Assembly: GCA_024275485.1 (NCBI GenBank) | Contig: JAJRZA010000091.1 | Coordinates: 1-39,754 of the forward strand | DNA: 39,754 nucleotides | Direction of reading: 5' to 3' | Source of the DNA: Candidatus Krumholzibacteriota bacterium | GTDB taxonomy: Bacteria; Krumholzibacteriota; Krumholzibacteriia; LZORAL124-64-63 | Shown: in pieces, positions 17,372-25,909 of the stretch | How the letters are laid out: every line of letters begins with the position of its first letter | How positions within the stretch are numbered: position 1 is the stretch's first letter | Position numbers and translations under genes: made by a program | Notes under the pieces: model-generated | Seen by the model: the letters and a program-made list of their open reading frames with translations, nothing else | Databases searched by the model: none | Told to the model about the DNA's origin: nothing

Positions 17372-19966
17372 ATGAAGCTGGATTCCTCTGGATTCCGTAC
17401 GCGCGTCACCATTGCCGTGCTGACCGCCCTCCTGTTCGCTGTTTCCATTTTTCCGGCCATGGCAATTGCCGCCGACTTGGCCGCCATTCCCACCGACGCG
17501 AACGGTCTGCCCATGTGGACCATCGCCGAGTGGAACGATTTTCCCATCCTTTTGGAACTGCCCCGCCACGAGGATCTGGAAAGGCTGCTGAACGAAGTGC
17601 CCATCGCTTCCTTCAACAGGGAGCAGCTCACGGTCAATTTTGATACCCCCAAAAGCTACTATCTGATCTTCAGGCCCCGGGTGACCGAAGCTGAAGCTGA
17701 AGCCCTGACCCGGGCAGGCTACACCTTTGAACGGGTCCAGGACGTGGAAAAAATTGCCCGTCAGCAAGCTGAATCTCTTTGGGCAGAAAATTACGACATG
17801 AAAGGTGACGAACTGCAAAAAAGCATCACCTCCTTCGATTATTGGCCGACACACGCCCAGATCGGGTCCTTCCTGGCCAACCTTGCGGATACCAACCCTG
17901 ACATTTGCCGCACCTTCTCCTGGGGCCAATCGGTTCAGGGACGCGAATTGTTTGGCATTGTTGTTTCAAACAATCCCAACAGCACCGAAGCCGAGCCCGA
18001 AGTGCGCCTTAGCAGCACCATGCACGGTGATGAAGTGCCGGGCATGGTCATGTTACTGAACTTCGCCGAATACCTGGTGACCAACTACGGCCAGCTTGGC
18101 TTTGAAGACGTGACAAATCTGGTGGACAACTACGAAATCCACATCATGCCTTTGTTCAATCCCGATGGCAACGCCGCCGGTAACCGCTCCAATGCCAACG
18201 GCGTGGATCTCAATCGAAACTTCGAAGAACCTGCCGGCACGCATTCCATTCGGGAAATTGAAACGATCAATTTCATGAATCATGCCAACAACCATCACTT
18301 CGTGGTCAGCCAAAATGGACACTCCGGTGCCCTGGTTGCGAACTACCCCTGGGACTACACCTACACTCTGGCTCCGGATGACGCAGCCCTCCAACTGTTG
18401 AGCCTTGAGTACAGCACTTACAACCTTCCCATGTACAACGGCGCCTTTGACCAGGGAATTACCAATGGAGCCGCGTGGTACATTGTATTCGGTTCCCTCC
18501 AGGATTGGTCCTACGACCAAACCGACTGCATTGATGTGACCATGGAATTGTCCAATACCAAATGGCCCCCAGCTTCGGCTCTGCCTGGGCTTTGGAACGA
18601 CAACCGTGAAAGCCTGATGCATTATACGAAGGCTGCCCGATATGGAGTCAATGGCGTGGTTACCGGTTCGGATACCGGCCTGCCTTTGGACGCGACCGTG
18701 ACGGTGACCGGCATCTCCAAAAACACCCATACTGATCCTGAGCACGGTGATTATTACAAATTACTGCACACCGGCACCTTTGACATTACCTACAGCGCCG
18801 AGGGCTATATCAGTCAGACCATTGTAGGCATTTCCACCACTTGGGGAACACCCACGGTGCAGGATGTCGTTCTGGATCCAGTGGCCCATGGCGACGTCAG
18901 CGGTGTGGTGACCGATCTGGGTGGCACTGGTCTGGATGCCAGCGTGAACATCTTCACACGGCCGGTGGGAGATTATGTGACGACTGTTCAAGCAGTTGCC
19001 GGCAACGGGGGCGCCTACACTGCCCACCTGGTCTACGGAGACTACCGTTTGGAAGTCGTCAGCAGCGGGTATGCAACCCAGAATGCGGATGTGACCATCA
19101 GCGGTACGCCCGTGACCCAGGATTTTTCCATGGGTGCGGCCGAAGAAGTGGTTCTGTTCTTTGACGATTTTGAAACCGGAATCAGCCAGTGGACCGGTGA
19201 CTGGGGCCTGACCTCTCCCGCGGAAGGCTACAATTCAGACAACAGCTTGAATGACAGCCCGGGTGGCAACTATGAGAATTATGCCAACACCACCATGGCC
19301 ATGGGCGAAGGGGTGGATCTTTCCGGCGGCATCAGCGGTGAAGTGACCTTCTATGCCAAATGGGAAATCGAAAACAACTGGGACGCCTGCTTTTTTGAAA
19401 TGAGCACCGATGGTGGTAGCAACTGGACTGCATTGGCCACCAACTTTACCCAGGCCGCCAGTGGTCAGGGTGGGCAAACACCTGGTGGTGCACCTGTCTT
19501 CGATGACAACCACCCCAACTGGTCACTCAATACGGTGGACTTGGCTTCCTATCTGACGGAGACCGACGTGCGATTCCGCTTCCGCCTGTCCAGCGACTCC
19601 AGCATCACCCGCAGCGGATTCTTTTTAGATGATTTCCAGGTTCAGGTTGTGCGTGAGCAACACAGCAGCCCCGTGCCGGGTGCCCTGGTTCTTGCTGCCG
19701 GTGTGAAAGCCTGGCCGAACCCATTCAATCCGCAGACCACCATCCAATTCACCAACCCCCGCATTGGCATGGTGACGGTGGGCATTTACGATATCCAGGG
19801 TCACCTGGTGCGTACCCTGGTGCAGGAAAACCGGGCAGCGGGTGACCACTCTGCGGTGTGGGACGGTCTGACCAACTATGGAGGGCAGGCCTCCAGCGGT
19901 GTATATTTTGCTCGGATGATTGCCGGCGAAGAACACGCCACGACGAAGTTGATGCTCGTCAAGTAG
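17372..19966 (+). CDS. Secreted M14 zinc carboxypeptidase with C-terminal sorting domain
   Basis: 864 residues from the second ATG (17372), six bases after AAGGA; ATG 17369 is possible but close to the ribosome binding site. A signal peptide covers about 1-34. A pro-region follows, then an M14 catalytic domain at about 150-440. The zinc ligands are His218 and Glu221 (MHGDE) and His317 (GHSGA). Substrate residues lie in NPDG and DLNRNF (Arg near 282), and the catalytic Glu is near 392 in MELSNTK. NANGVDLNRNF and HSGALVANYPWD are typical of the regulatory (N/E/D-type) carboxypeptidases, and two transthyretin-like domains follow (about 440-600). A jelly-roll-like segment (about 610-770) precedes the PNPFNPQTTIQF...KLMLVK sorting module. 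It would trim C-terminal residues from extracellular peptides, complementing the endopeptidase encoded just upstream. Confidence 0.93.
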   Translation: MKLDSSGFRTRVTIAVLTALLFAVSIFPAMAIAADLAAIPTDANGLPMWTIAEWNDFPILLELPRHEDLERLLNEVPIASFNREQLTVNFDTPKSYYLIFRPRVTEAEAEALTRAGYTFERVQDVEKIARQQAESLWAENYDMKGDELQKSITSFDYWPTHAQIGSFLANLADTNPDICRTFSWGQSVQGRELFGIVVSNNPNSTEAEPEVRLSSTMHGDEVPGMVMLLNFAEYLVTNYGQLGFEDVTNLVDNYEIHIMPLFNPDGNAAGNRSNANGVDLNRNFEEPAGTHSIREIETINFMNHANNHHFVVSQNGHSGALVANYPWDYTYTLAPDDAALQLLSLEYSTYNLPMYNGAFDQGITNGAAWYIVFGSLQDWSYDQTDCIDVTMELSNTKWPPASALPGLWNDNRESLMHYTKAARYGVNGVVTGSDTGLPLDATVTVTGISKNTHTDPEHGDYYKLLHTGTFDITYSAEGYISQTIVGISTTWGTPTVQDVVLDPVAHGDVSGVVTDLGGTGLDASVNIFTRPVGDYVTTVQAVAGNGGAYTAHLVYGDYRLEVVSSGYATQNADVTISGTPVTQDFSMGAAEEVVLFFDDFETGISQWTGDWGLTSPAEGYNSDNSLNDSPGGNYENYANTTMAMGEGVDLSGGISGEVTFYAKWEIENNWDACFFEMSTDGGSNWTALATNFTQAASGQGGQTPGGAPVFDDNHPNWSLNTVDLASYLTETDVRFRFRLSSDSSITRSGFFLDDFQVQVVREQHSSPVPGALVLAAGVKAWPNPFNPQTTIQFTNPRIGMVTVGIYDIQGHLVRTLVQENRAAGDHSAVWDGLTNYGGQASSGVYFARMIAGEEHATTKLMLVK

Positions 19967-19985
19967 AAGACAAAAACTACCAGTA

Positions 19986-20031
19986 AAACTGCGGGACCCG
20001 GCAAATGCCGTCAGGGTTCCGCGGTTTTTTT
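19986..20031. terminator. Bidirectional terminator between convergent genes
   Basis: AACTGCGGGACCC (19987-19999) pairs with GGGTTCCGCGGTT (20014-20026) through 13 pairs including two G-U wobbles, with an inner GGC/GCC helix. T7 follows on the + strand (20025-20031) and a short T run on the - strand. It ends both the carboxypeptidase gene and the histidine kinase gene, whose TAA overlaps the T run. Confidence 0.88.
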
Positions 20032-22552
20032 ACAAGGTCAGGCCTTGGCTCTTTTCCAGCCAGGTGGATATGATTTGCAGGAGTTTATCCTTCTGGAACG
20101 GCTTGGTGGCAAAGTCATTGCAACCAGCCTGCAGGCACTTTTCCCGATCACTGGCCATGGCGTTGGCAGTCAGGGCGACGATCGGCAGAGGATAGTCGAC
20201 TGCCCGCAGTCGGGTGGCGGCTTCGTAACCATCCATCAGGGGCATTTGCATGTCCATCAGGATCAGTTCAAACGGAGTGCCGGCGCGCCACTGCTCAAGG
20301 GCCATGTCCAGGGCTTCCTGGCCGTTGTTGGCAATCTCGACCTTGTGGCCTGCTTTGGTCAGCAACCGCTCGGCGAGCTTTTGATTCACCAAGGTATCTT
20401 CGGCCAAAAGGACCCTTCCGGTGAACCATGAATCGGCATCCTGCTTGTTGGGGTGGACGACGGACCTTGACTTTCGGGGCTGTTGGTCCACCAGTGTCGT
20501 TTTGCTCAGGTCACCGGGGTCGATTTCCACGGTAAAGGTGCTGCCACGGTTCAATTTCGATTTCAAGGTGATGCCGCCACCCATCAACTCACTCAAATGC
20601 TTGCTGATGGTAAGCCCCAAACCAGTCCCGCCAAATTTGCGGGTGGTCGTGGCATCGGCCTGGGTGAAGGGTTTGAACAACAGTTTGGTCTGTTCGGGGC
20701 TCATGCCGATTCCCGTATCGCTGATGGCCAGGCGCAATTTATCTTTCACCAGTGATACAGTGATGCGGACTTCCCCGTTTTCGGTGAATTTGATGCTGTT
20801 GCCTACCAAATTGAGCAGGACCTGGCGCAGGCGAACCGGGTCACCGATAATGGTTTCAGGCAGGGGGTATTGGAAATTAACCAACAGTTCAATGCCGCGG
20901 TCCCTCGCTTTTACGGACAGGAGATCACGGATGTCTTCCAGGATATCCCAAATTGCCATGGGGAGCTTTTCGGTTTCCATTTTTCCTGACTCGATTTTCG
21001 AAACATCCAGGATGTCGTTGATGATGGTCAGCAGATGGTTGCCGTTTTGTTTGATCGTTCGCACATGGCAAAGGCGTTCGTCCTCGGATAGATTCTGTTC
21101 GTTCAAAATATCCGTATAGCCCAGGATGGCGGTCATGGGAGTGCGGATTTCATGGCTCATGTTGGCCAGGAAATCAGACTTGGACTGATTGGCTGACTCG
21201 GCATCCTGTCGGGCTTTTTCCAGTTCCATTGTTCTTTGAACGACTTTTTCCTCGAGGGATATGTTGAGATCCCTGACCTCTGCCGCCTGGCGATCGGCTT
21301 CTTTTCGGCGTCTCTGCAATTGGGTTACCAGATCGGAAAATGCCATGCCCAATCTGCCAACTTCATCTTGACCGTGAGACAGCTGGATATCTTCCGCTTT
21401 GCCCGCAGTCAGCAATTCGGCCTGGCTGGTCAGCTGCTTGATGGGGGAGACCAGGTGCCTTACCAGGAGCAACGAGAGAAACAGGGCCGACAATATGGAA
21501 ATGGTCCCGGTGAGGGAAATGCGCCGTTGCAGCTGTGTCAAGGTGGACAGGATTTCACTTCTCAAAGGCGAAAGGATGATACCCAGGAAGCGTTCGCCGG
21601 TGTCTCCCAATGGTACCTTGGTTATTGCGTGGACATGACCACGAGAATCCTGCAAATAGAAGTCCAGGGTATTGTTCAACACAAGTTGCCAGGCATTGGC
21701 GTCGATGGCCGGCAATCTGGTGTTCTTGTCGAATTCAAACCGCCAGCAGAGGGACTCATCCCGATGGTAAAGGATTCCTCCCTGGTCATCGACCAGGACG
21801 ATTTCAAAAGGGGCTTTTCTTACCAGGTCCTGGATCATTTTGTCTGCATTGGTGTTGATCACGATGAGACCAACCATCTCCCGCTGCTGTTGGGGATTCT
21901 GATGAGAGGTTCCCTCAACAGGATCCAGGAAAACAGGTGCGACAAATCGTTGTGTCGGTTGCCAGGGTGTTTGAATTTTTCCGAGTTCCCGGTTGAGGTT
22001 TATGGAAGAGACGTAAACCTTGTCCGGCTGAAGCTTGGCCCCATTCTGAAAGTAGTCCCGGTGTCCTTTTTGTTGGAGGTCCTTTCCTCGCCGGAAGACC
22101 ACGGGATGACCGCTTACATCGGAGGCGTCCGCCCGTACGAGTTCGCGGCCTCCGTCGCCCAGGCCGATGAATCGCACCTGCAGGTATCCCTTGTCTCGTA
22201 TCAAGGTTGCAAAGGTGCGTTCCAGATTGTTTTGCCAAACTTGGTAGGTTGGGTCCTGCTCAAAATTTCCTGTCTGGTTTCTCTGGGCCCGAATGAGGTA
22301 CTGCACCCCGGCACCCCTGCTGATCAAATGAGCGTCGTTGGTGACTTCATCAAAAGCCGACTCAAGAAAATCCCCGTGGGTGGCCAAGGCTTTTTTCATG
22401 GAACCGGCGGCTTGTTCCAGCAACAGGGTTTCAGAAAACCGAAAGGAAATCATGGTTGAAATGGCCACTGCCAAGACCAGGATGGAGCCAACCCCCAGAG
22501 TGACTTTGGTCACCAGAGAGGTTTTGAGCAGTTTGGCATATATCAGTCGCAA
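20030..22552 (-). CDS. Hybrid sensor histidine kinase with extracytoplasmic sensor and C-terminal receiver
   Basis: 840 residues. TTG 22552 is the start, with AGGA five bases upstream; no ATG occurs before residue 34, inside the first membrane helix. Order: TM1 (about 17-37), a periplasmic region of about 310 residues resembling a double-Cache sensor, TM2 (about 348-366), HAMP (367-420), a coiled coil, HisKA with phospho-accepting His467 (SHEIRTPM), HATPase with N585, the G1 box SDTGIG and the G2 box GGTGLGL, and a receiver (713-835) with D767 in MDMQMPLMDG. It should sense an extracytoplasmic ligand and relay phosphate internally. No output gene is adjacent; the stand-alone receiver at 1491-2114 has a similar domain. 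Confidence 0.95.
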   Translation of the reverse strand: MRLIYAKLLKTSLVTKVTLGVGSILVLAVAISTMISFRFSETLLLEQAAGSMKKALATHGDFLESAFDEVTNDAHLISRGAGVQYLIRAQRNQTGNFEQDPTYQVWQNNLERTFATLIRDKGYLQVRFIGLGDGGRELVRADASDVSGHPVVFRRGKDLQQKGHRDYFQNGAKLQPDKVYVSSINLNRELGKIQTPWQPTQRFVAPVFLDPVEGTSHQNPQQQREMVGLIVINTNADKMIQDLVRKAPFEIVLVDDQGGILYHRDESLCWRFEFDKNTRLPAIDANAWQLVLNNTLDFYLQDSRGHVHAITKVPLGDTGERFLGIILSPLRSEILSTLTQLQRRISLTGTISILSALFLSLLLVRHLVSPIKQLTSQAELLTAGKAEDIQLSHGQDEVGRLGMAFSDLVTQLQRRRKEADRQAAEVRDLNISLEEKVVQRTMELEKARQDAESANQSKSDFLANMSHEIRTPMTAILGYTDILNEQNLSEDERLCHVRTIKQNGNHLLTIINDILDVSKIESGKMETEKLPMAIWDILEDIRDLLSVKARDRGIELLVNFQYPLPETIIGDPVRLRQVLLNLVGNSIKFTENGEVRITVSLVKDKLRLAISDTGIGMSPEQTKLLFKPFTQADATTTRKFGGTGLGLTISKHLSELMGGGITLKSKLNRGSTFTVEIDPGDLSKTTLVDQQPRKSRSVVHPNKQDADSWFTGRVLLAEDTLVNQKLAERLLTKAGHKVEIANNGQEALDMALEQWRAGTPFELILMDMQMPLMDGYEAATRLRAVDYPLPIVALTANAMASDREKCLQAGCNDFATKPFQKDKLLQIISTWLEKSQGLTL

Positions 22553-22578
22553 GACAGTCCTGCCGGTGGAGAAATTGG

Positions 22579-22607
22579 ATTTTATCTATGGGGATTGTTA
22601 TCGACAA
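22579..22607 (-). promoter_or_regulatory. Putative promoter of the hybrid kinase gene
   Basis: On the - strand, TTGTCG (22607-22602) and TAAAAT (22584-22579) are separated by 17 bases, giving a start near 22572 and a 20-base leader. It would let the kinase be expressed independently of the lipoprotein genes 76 bases upstream. Confidence 0.5.
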
Positions 22608-22628
22608 GTGGGGGGAAGGGCTTGAGTG

Positions 22629-23615
22629 TTAGGGCGTATCTGTTTCCAGGTAGATGTTTCGGTCCGAAGCCACGGATTGCAGCAAACTCTGGCCATCGGT
22701 GGGCGCGCTGGGTTGAATACCTATCATTTCGCTGATGGTGGCACGCAGATCCACCAGACCGACGGTGCTGTTCTTCACTGCCAGATGCCCAAAAATACGG
22801 GATGGGCAATTGAAGATCAAAGGCACTTTCATGGTGCTGTTGTCAACATTCATTCCATGGGAGGTTCCTTGATGCTCGCCCTGGCTTTCGCCGGGGTTGG
22901 CGGTCAGGATGATCACCGTATTCTCCCTCGTTCCACTTTCGTCCAACCAGTCCACCAATCGCTTCAATTGACCATCCACAAAGGAAATATCGGCGGAGAA
23001 GTAGCGAATCCAGACGAAAAACGGTTGATCCGGGTTGATTGATCGGTGCTGATTGAGCCAATCGAGAGTGGAATCGGTCACCTCGATGGTCGGGCGTTCA
23101 TCGAGGTCGGTCATCGGGGGACGGTCCTCGGAAGCTCTGACCTGAAAGTCAAAAGAATCAAACCCACGATCCAATCCAAATCGTTTGTCCAGAGTGAAAG
23201 CCCCAACAAAAGTTGCGGTGCCGTACCCCGCCTGGCGCAAATCCTCTGCCAGGGTGGACGATTCAGGACCAGGAGCAGCCAAACCATTGTCGCGCACCCC
23301 GTGTCGCTGGGAAATTTGGCCGGTCATGATGGAGTTGTTCGAAGGTAAGGTCAACGCAACGCTGGTCACCGCATCGTAGTATTGAACTCCATCGGCGGCG
23401 AGGGAATCGATGGTGGGGGTCACGGCCAGTTGGTAGCCATAACATCCCAGGCGAACCTGAGTAGCGGAATCGAGGGTCACCAAAAGAACATTAAACCCCT
23501 TGGCCTGACCGGGTTTGAGGAGCTGGCCCAGGTAGGCCGGTTCCTTGCTGCCGCAACCCGTGATGCAAAATGCGGCGAGGTTCAAAAGTAGGATATGGCT
23601 CAGAAGGCGTTTCAC
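22629..23615 (-). CDS. Sulfatase-fold lipoprotein with degenerate active-site motifs
   Basis: 328 residues from GTG 23615, with GGGAG five bases upstream. The lipobox ITGC makes it a lipoprotein (Cys21). The fold is recognisable from VTLDSATQVRLGCYGY, TPTIDSLAADGVQY, TLPSNNSIMTG and HGVRDNG, all positions conserved in sulfatase/alkaline-phosphatase-superfamily proteins. Key positions differ from the usual forms: the metal-binding DHGE motif is NPGE, the usual LPSH is LPSN, the usual ..RADHLGCYG is TQVRLGCYG, and the D-P-H after the WIRYF strand is missing. It is therefore probably not a hydrolase and may bind ligand without turnover. It follows the next AP-superfamily gene by 16 bases, so the two share a transcript. 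Confidence 0.85.
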   Translation of the reverse strand: MKRLLSHILLLNLAAFCITGCGSKEPAYLGQLLKPGQAKGFNVLLVTLDSATQVRLGCYGYQLAVTPTIDSLAADGVQYYDAVTSVALTLPSNNSIMTGQISQRHGVRDNGLAAPGPESSTLAEDLRQAGYGTATFVGAFTLDKRFGLDRGFDSFDFQVRASEDRPPMTDLDERPTIEVTDSTLDWLNQHRSINPDQPFFVWIRYFSADISFVDGQLKRLVDWLDESGTRENTVIILTANPGESQGEHQGTSHGMNVDNSTMKVPLIFNCPSRIFGHLAVKNSTVGLVDLRATISEMIGIQPSAPTDGQSLLQSVASDRNIYLETDTP

Positions 23616-23631
23616 TCAATCTCCCAGTGGG

Positions 23632-25601
23632 TCATTCCGATGGCAGGGATGGGTCCAGTTGCCGTGAATTTTGACTCAGGCGTCGACCTTCGTCGGTGTT
23701 TCCCCAGCTCATTTCCAGCCGACCCAAACCAAAGTAGGCGTGAGCCCGGGCGGGATCCAGTTCAATGGCCTTGCGAAGGCTGGCCAAAGCGGCATTCAGC
23801 TGGCCGTTTTGCGCTTGCATGGCTCCCAGCTGGGCGTGGGCATCGGCCATTTCCGGGTCAACTGTCACAAGTTTTTTAAACATTGCGATGGCCGATGGCA
23901 GGGAGCCGGTCATGGCGTAGGCCATGCCCAGATTTCCCAGAATATCCGTGTTGTTGCGGTCGAGTTTTTGGGCTTTGGCCAGGGTCTCAAGGGCTCCCTG
24001 AGCATCCCCGCTGCGCAACTGAAGGGAGCCCAGCTCAGCTAGCAGAAGTGCTTTATCCCCGCCCTTGGTCATGGTTTGGCGTAGAATTTTTTCCGCTTCC
24101 TTGATGTTTCGCCCTTGAAGATGGATTTCGGCCAGGGTGACGGCTGTCGATGCATCTGTAGGCTCGAGTTCCAGTGCGTGGGTGAGACTTTCGGCAGCCC
24201 CCTGCAAGTTGCCTTGCTTCTTTTTAACCAGACCAAGATTCCAGAATACCAAGTGATTGCGTGGATCAATCTGCCGTGCCTTTTCCAGCAGGGTTTCTCC
24301 TTCCTGGTCACGATCCAGATGGGCGAGGCAAAGAGCCTTGCCTGCCAAACCGGGCACCCATTCTTCCAAAACTTTCAGGCCCTGGTCATATATCCCCAGG
24401 GCCACATCGTATTCTCCGGAGAGACGCAGGGCCAGTGCATAGTCCTCATAAACTTCCAGTCGGTCGGGGAAATCCGAGATCAGACTGGAGAACATTGCTT
24501 TGCTTTCTGCTTTTTGATTGTTGCGATAAAGGGCCTGGGCCAGGTTGATCCGAATGTCGAAAAATTTTGGATGTTCTTTCAAAACACCTTGCAGCTTTTC
24601 CACCGCTTCATCGGCACGGCCCTGTCCCATCAAAACAGTGGCCAGGTTGACGATTTGTTCGGAGGTGTAGCCGTCTCTGCTGGACTCGTCTCCGCTTTCA
24701 GTTCCGGCAATATAGCCCAGACTGCGCAGCATTCTTTCAAGATCCTCGCCGCTGTTGCCGTCCCGGACCGTGGCTGAAGCACGCTGACGTTCGTTGGTTT
24801 CATAAGTGGGCACCCACTTGACGGGTTGGGCACGAAGGGCTGCCGGATCAACGACGCTGGTCAAAGGATGGCCCACAAGGTCCCGGGCCACGGGCAGATC
24901 CAGGAGGTAAAGGATGGTGGGTGTCACATCGTAGATATCCGCGTCTTTGACTATTGCCCCGGCTGAAATATCAGGACCACTGAGAATGATGATTCCGTCG
25001 GGCTGATGATCCGAATCTGCGGTTTCGATGTTGAAATGGTCTTCTTTGCGGCGCTCACTGCCCAGTCTGAAACCATGGTCGCTGACAACCATCACGGTGG
25101 TCCCTGGTACTTCCCGAACAGGTGGCTGATGGCGTCGCTCACCAGGTAGCCGTTGATGGGTTCGGCCGGCCAGGTGGCCCACCAGCCGGTGATGCAGCAA
25201 CTCAATCCAGCTTCCGAGGCGATGTTCCAGAAGGTGCGCACTCTTTGTTCTTCACTGCTGATGGGAATTTTGGAGCCGTCGGGAGCTTCGGTCATGAACC
25301 AGGTCACGCCGTGCAGCTCGGGTGTTTTGCCGGTGGAGATGCTGGTCCACAAGATGGGGGACATCATGGGGGTATCGCTCAGCAGAATTCCGGAAGCGCC
25401 TTCGTTCTTGAGCTTGGCCAGGTTGGGTAGCTCGCCCCGGGCGATCATGGGTTCGAGTTGATCCCAGTCGGCGCCGTCGAGGCCGATGATCCAGAGTTCT
25501 TCGCCAGGGTCCTTGGTGCCACATCCGGTCAGCAAGGTGGTTGCTGACAGCAGGAGGGCCAGGAAAAGGGAAAGGCGCTGGATGAGGCTCGCTGGTGGCA
25601 T
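23632..25601 (-). pseudogene. AP-superfamily phosphodiesterase/TPR lipoprotein gene with internal deletion and frameshift
   Basis: Two frames carry the two ends of one gene. The N-terminal part (25601-25092; ATG after AGGAG) has lipobox LTGC, WIIGLDGADWDQL with a metal-ligand Asp, SPILWTSISTGK with the nucleophile Thr, and TGWWATWPAEPINGYLVSD. The C-terminal part in another frame resumes at about 25125 with REVPGTTVMVVSDHGF (metal Asp and His), HQPDG...LSGPDI, then about nine TPR repeats to 23632. In family members roughly 150-250 residues lie between these blocks, including the D...SH metal pair; here they are missing and the frame changes near 25110-25130. The apparent start of the second frame at 25200 is an artefact of out-of-frame sequence. 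This is either a real deletion or an assembly join. Confidence 0.75.
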
Positions 25602-25858
25602 GGAGGCTCCTGTTGAGTCGGGTCTGAAATATTTCCTTTTAAAAATAGAAGAATTGCAGGGGGATGGGAAGGGGAATCCGTATTTCGGGTCACCGGGAAA
25701 TCCGATGAAGTTGCTACGATTGAATACCTTTGATTCACATGGGAGTTGCTTGATTCACCGACCACCCTTCTGCCTTGGCCATTTTCTATGCGACCAAGGT
25801 CCAATAACCAACTCCCTCTTGACATTGGAATCGACACCGGAGAATCAGATACGGCAAC
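25602..25858. other. Intergenic region without recognisable gene
   Basis: No coding frame here has family-like content. It should hold the promoter for the AP-superfamily lipoprotein transcript, but I found no convincing -35/-10 pair on the - strand. A TTGACA on the + strand near 25824 has no -10 partner. Confidence 0.5.
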
Positions 25859-25886
25859 GAGGCCCGGACAGTCCAGCCCGGGCCTC
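25859..25886 (-). terminator. Hairpin after the spondin-domain gene
   Basis: Nine perfect base pairs, GAGGCCCGG (25859-25867) with CCGGGCCTC (25878-25886), lie 24 bases beyond the stop at 25910. The following - strand sequence has only a poor T run, so termination may be partial or factor-assisted. Confidence 0.6.
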
Positions 25887-25909
25887 ATTCATCAGGGCCA
25901 AGTATCGGA

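Noticed and set aside
21236-22459. 407-codon open frame on the + strand opposite the histidine kinase
   Set aside because: Shadow of a clear hybrid kinase; no signal, domain or ribosome binding site.
25092-25200. Start at 25200 for a separate TPR gene overlapping the lipoprotein gene
   Set aside because: Residues before about 25125 in that frame are the lipoprotein coding sequence read out of frame; no ribosome binding site supports the start.
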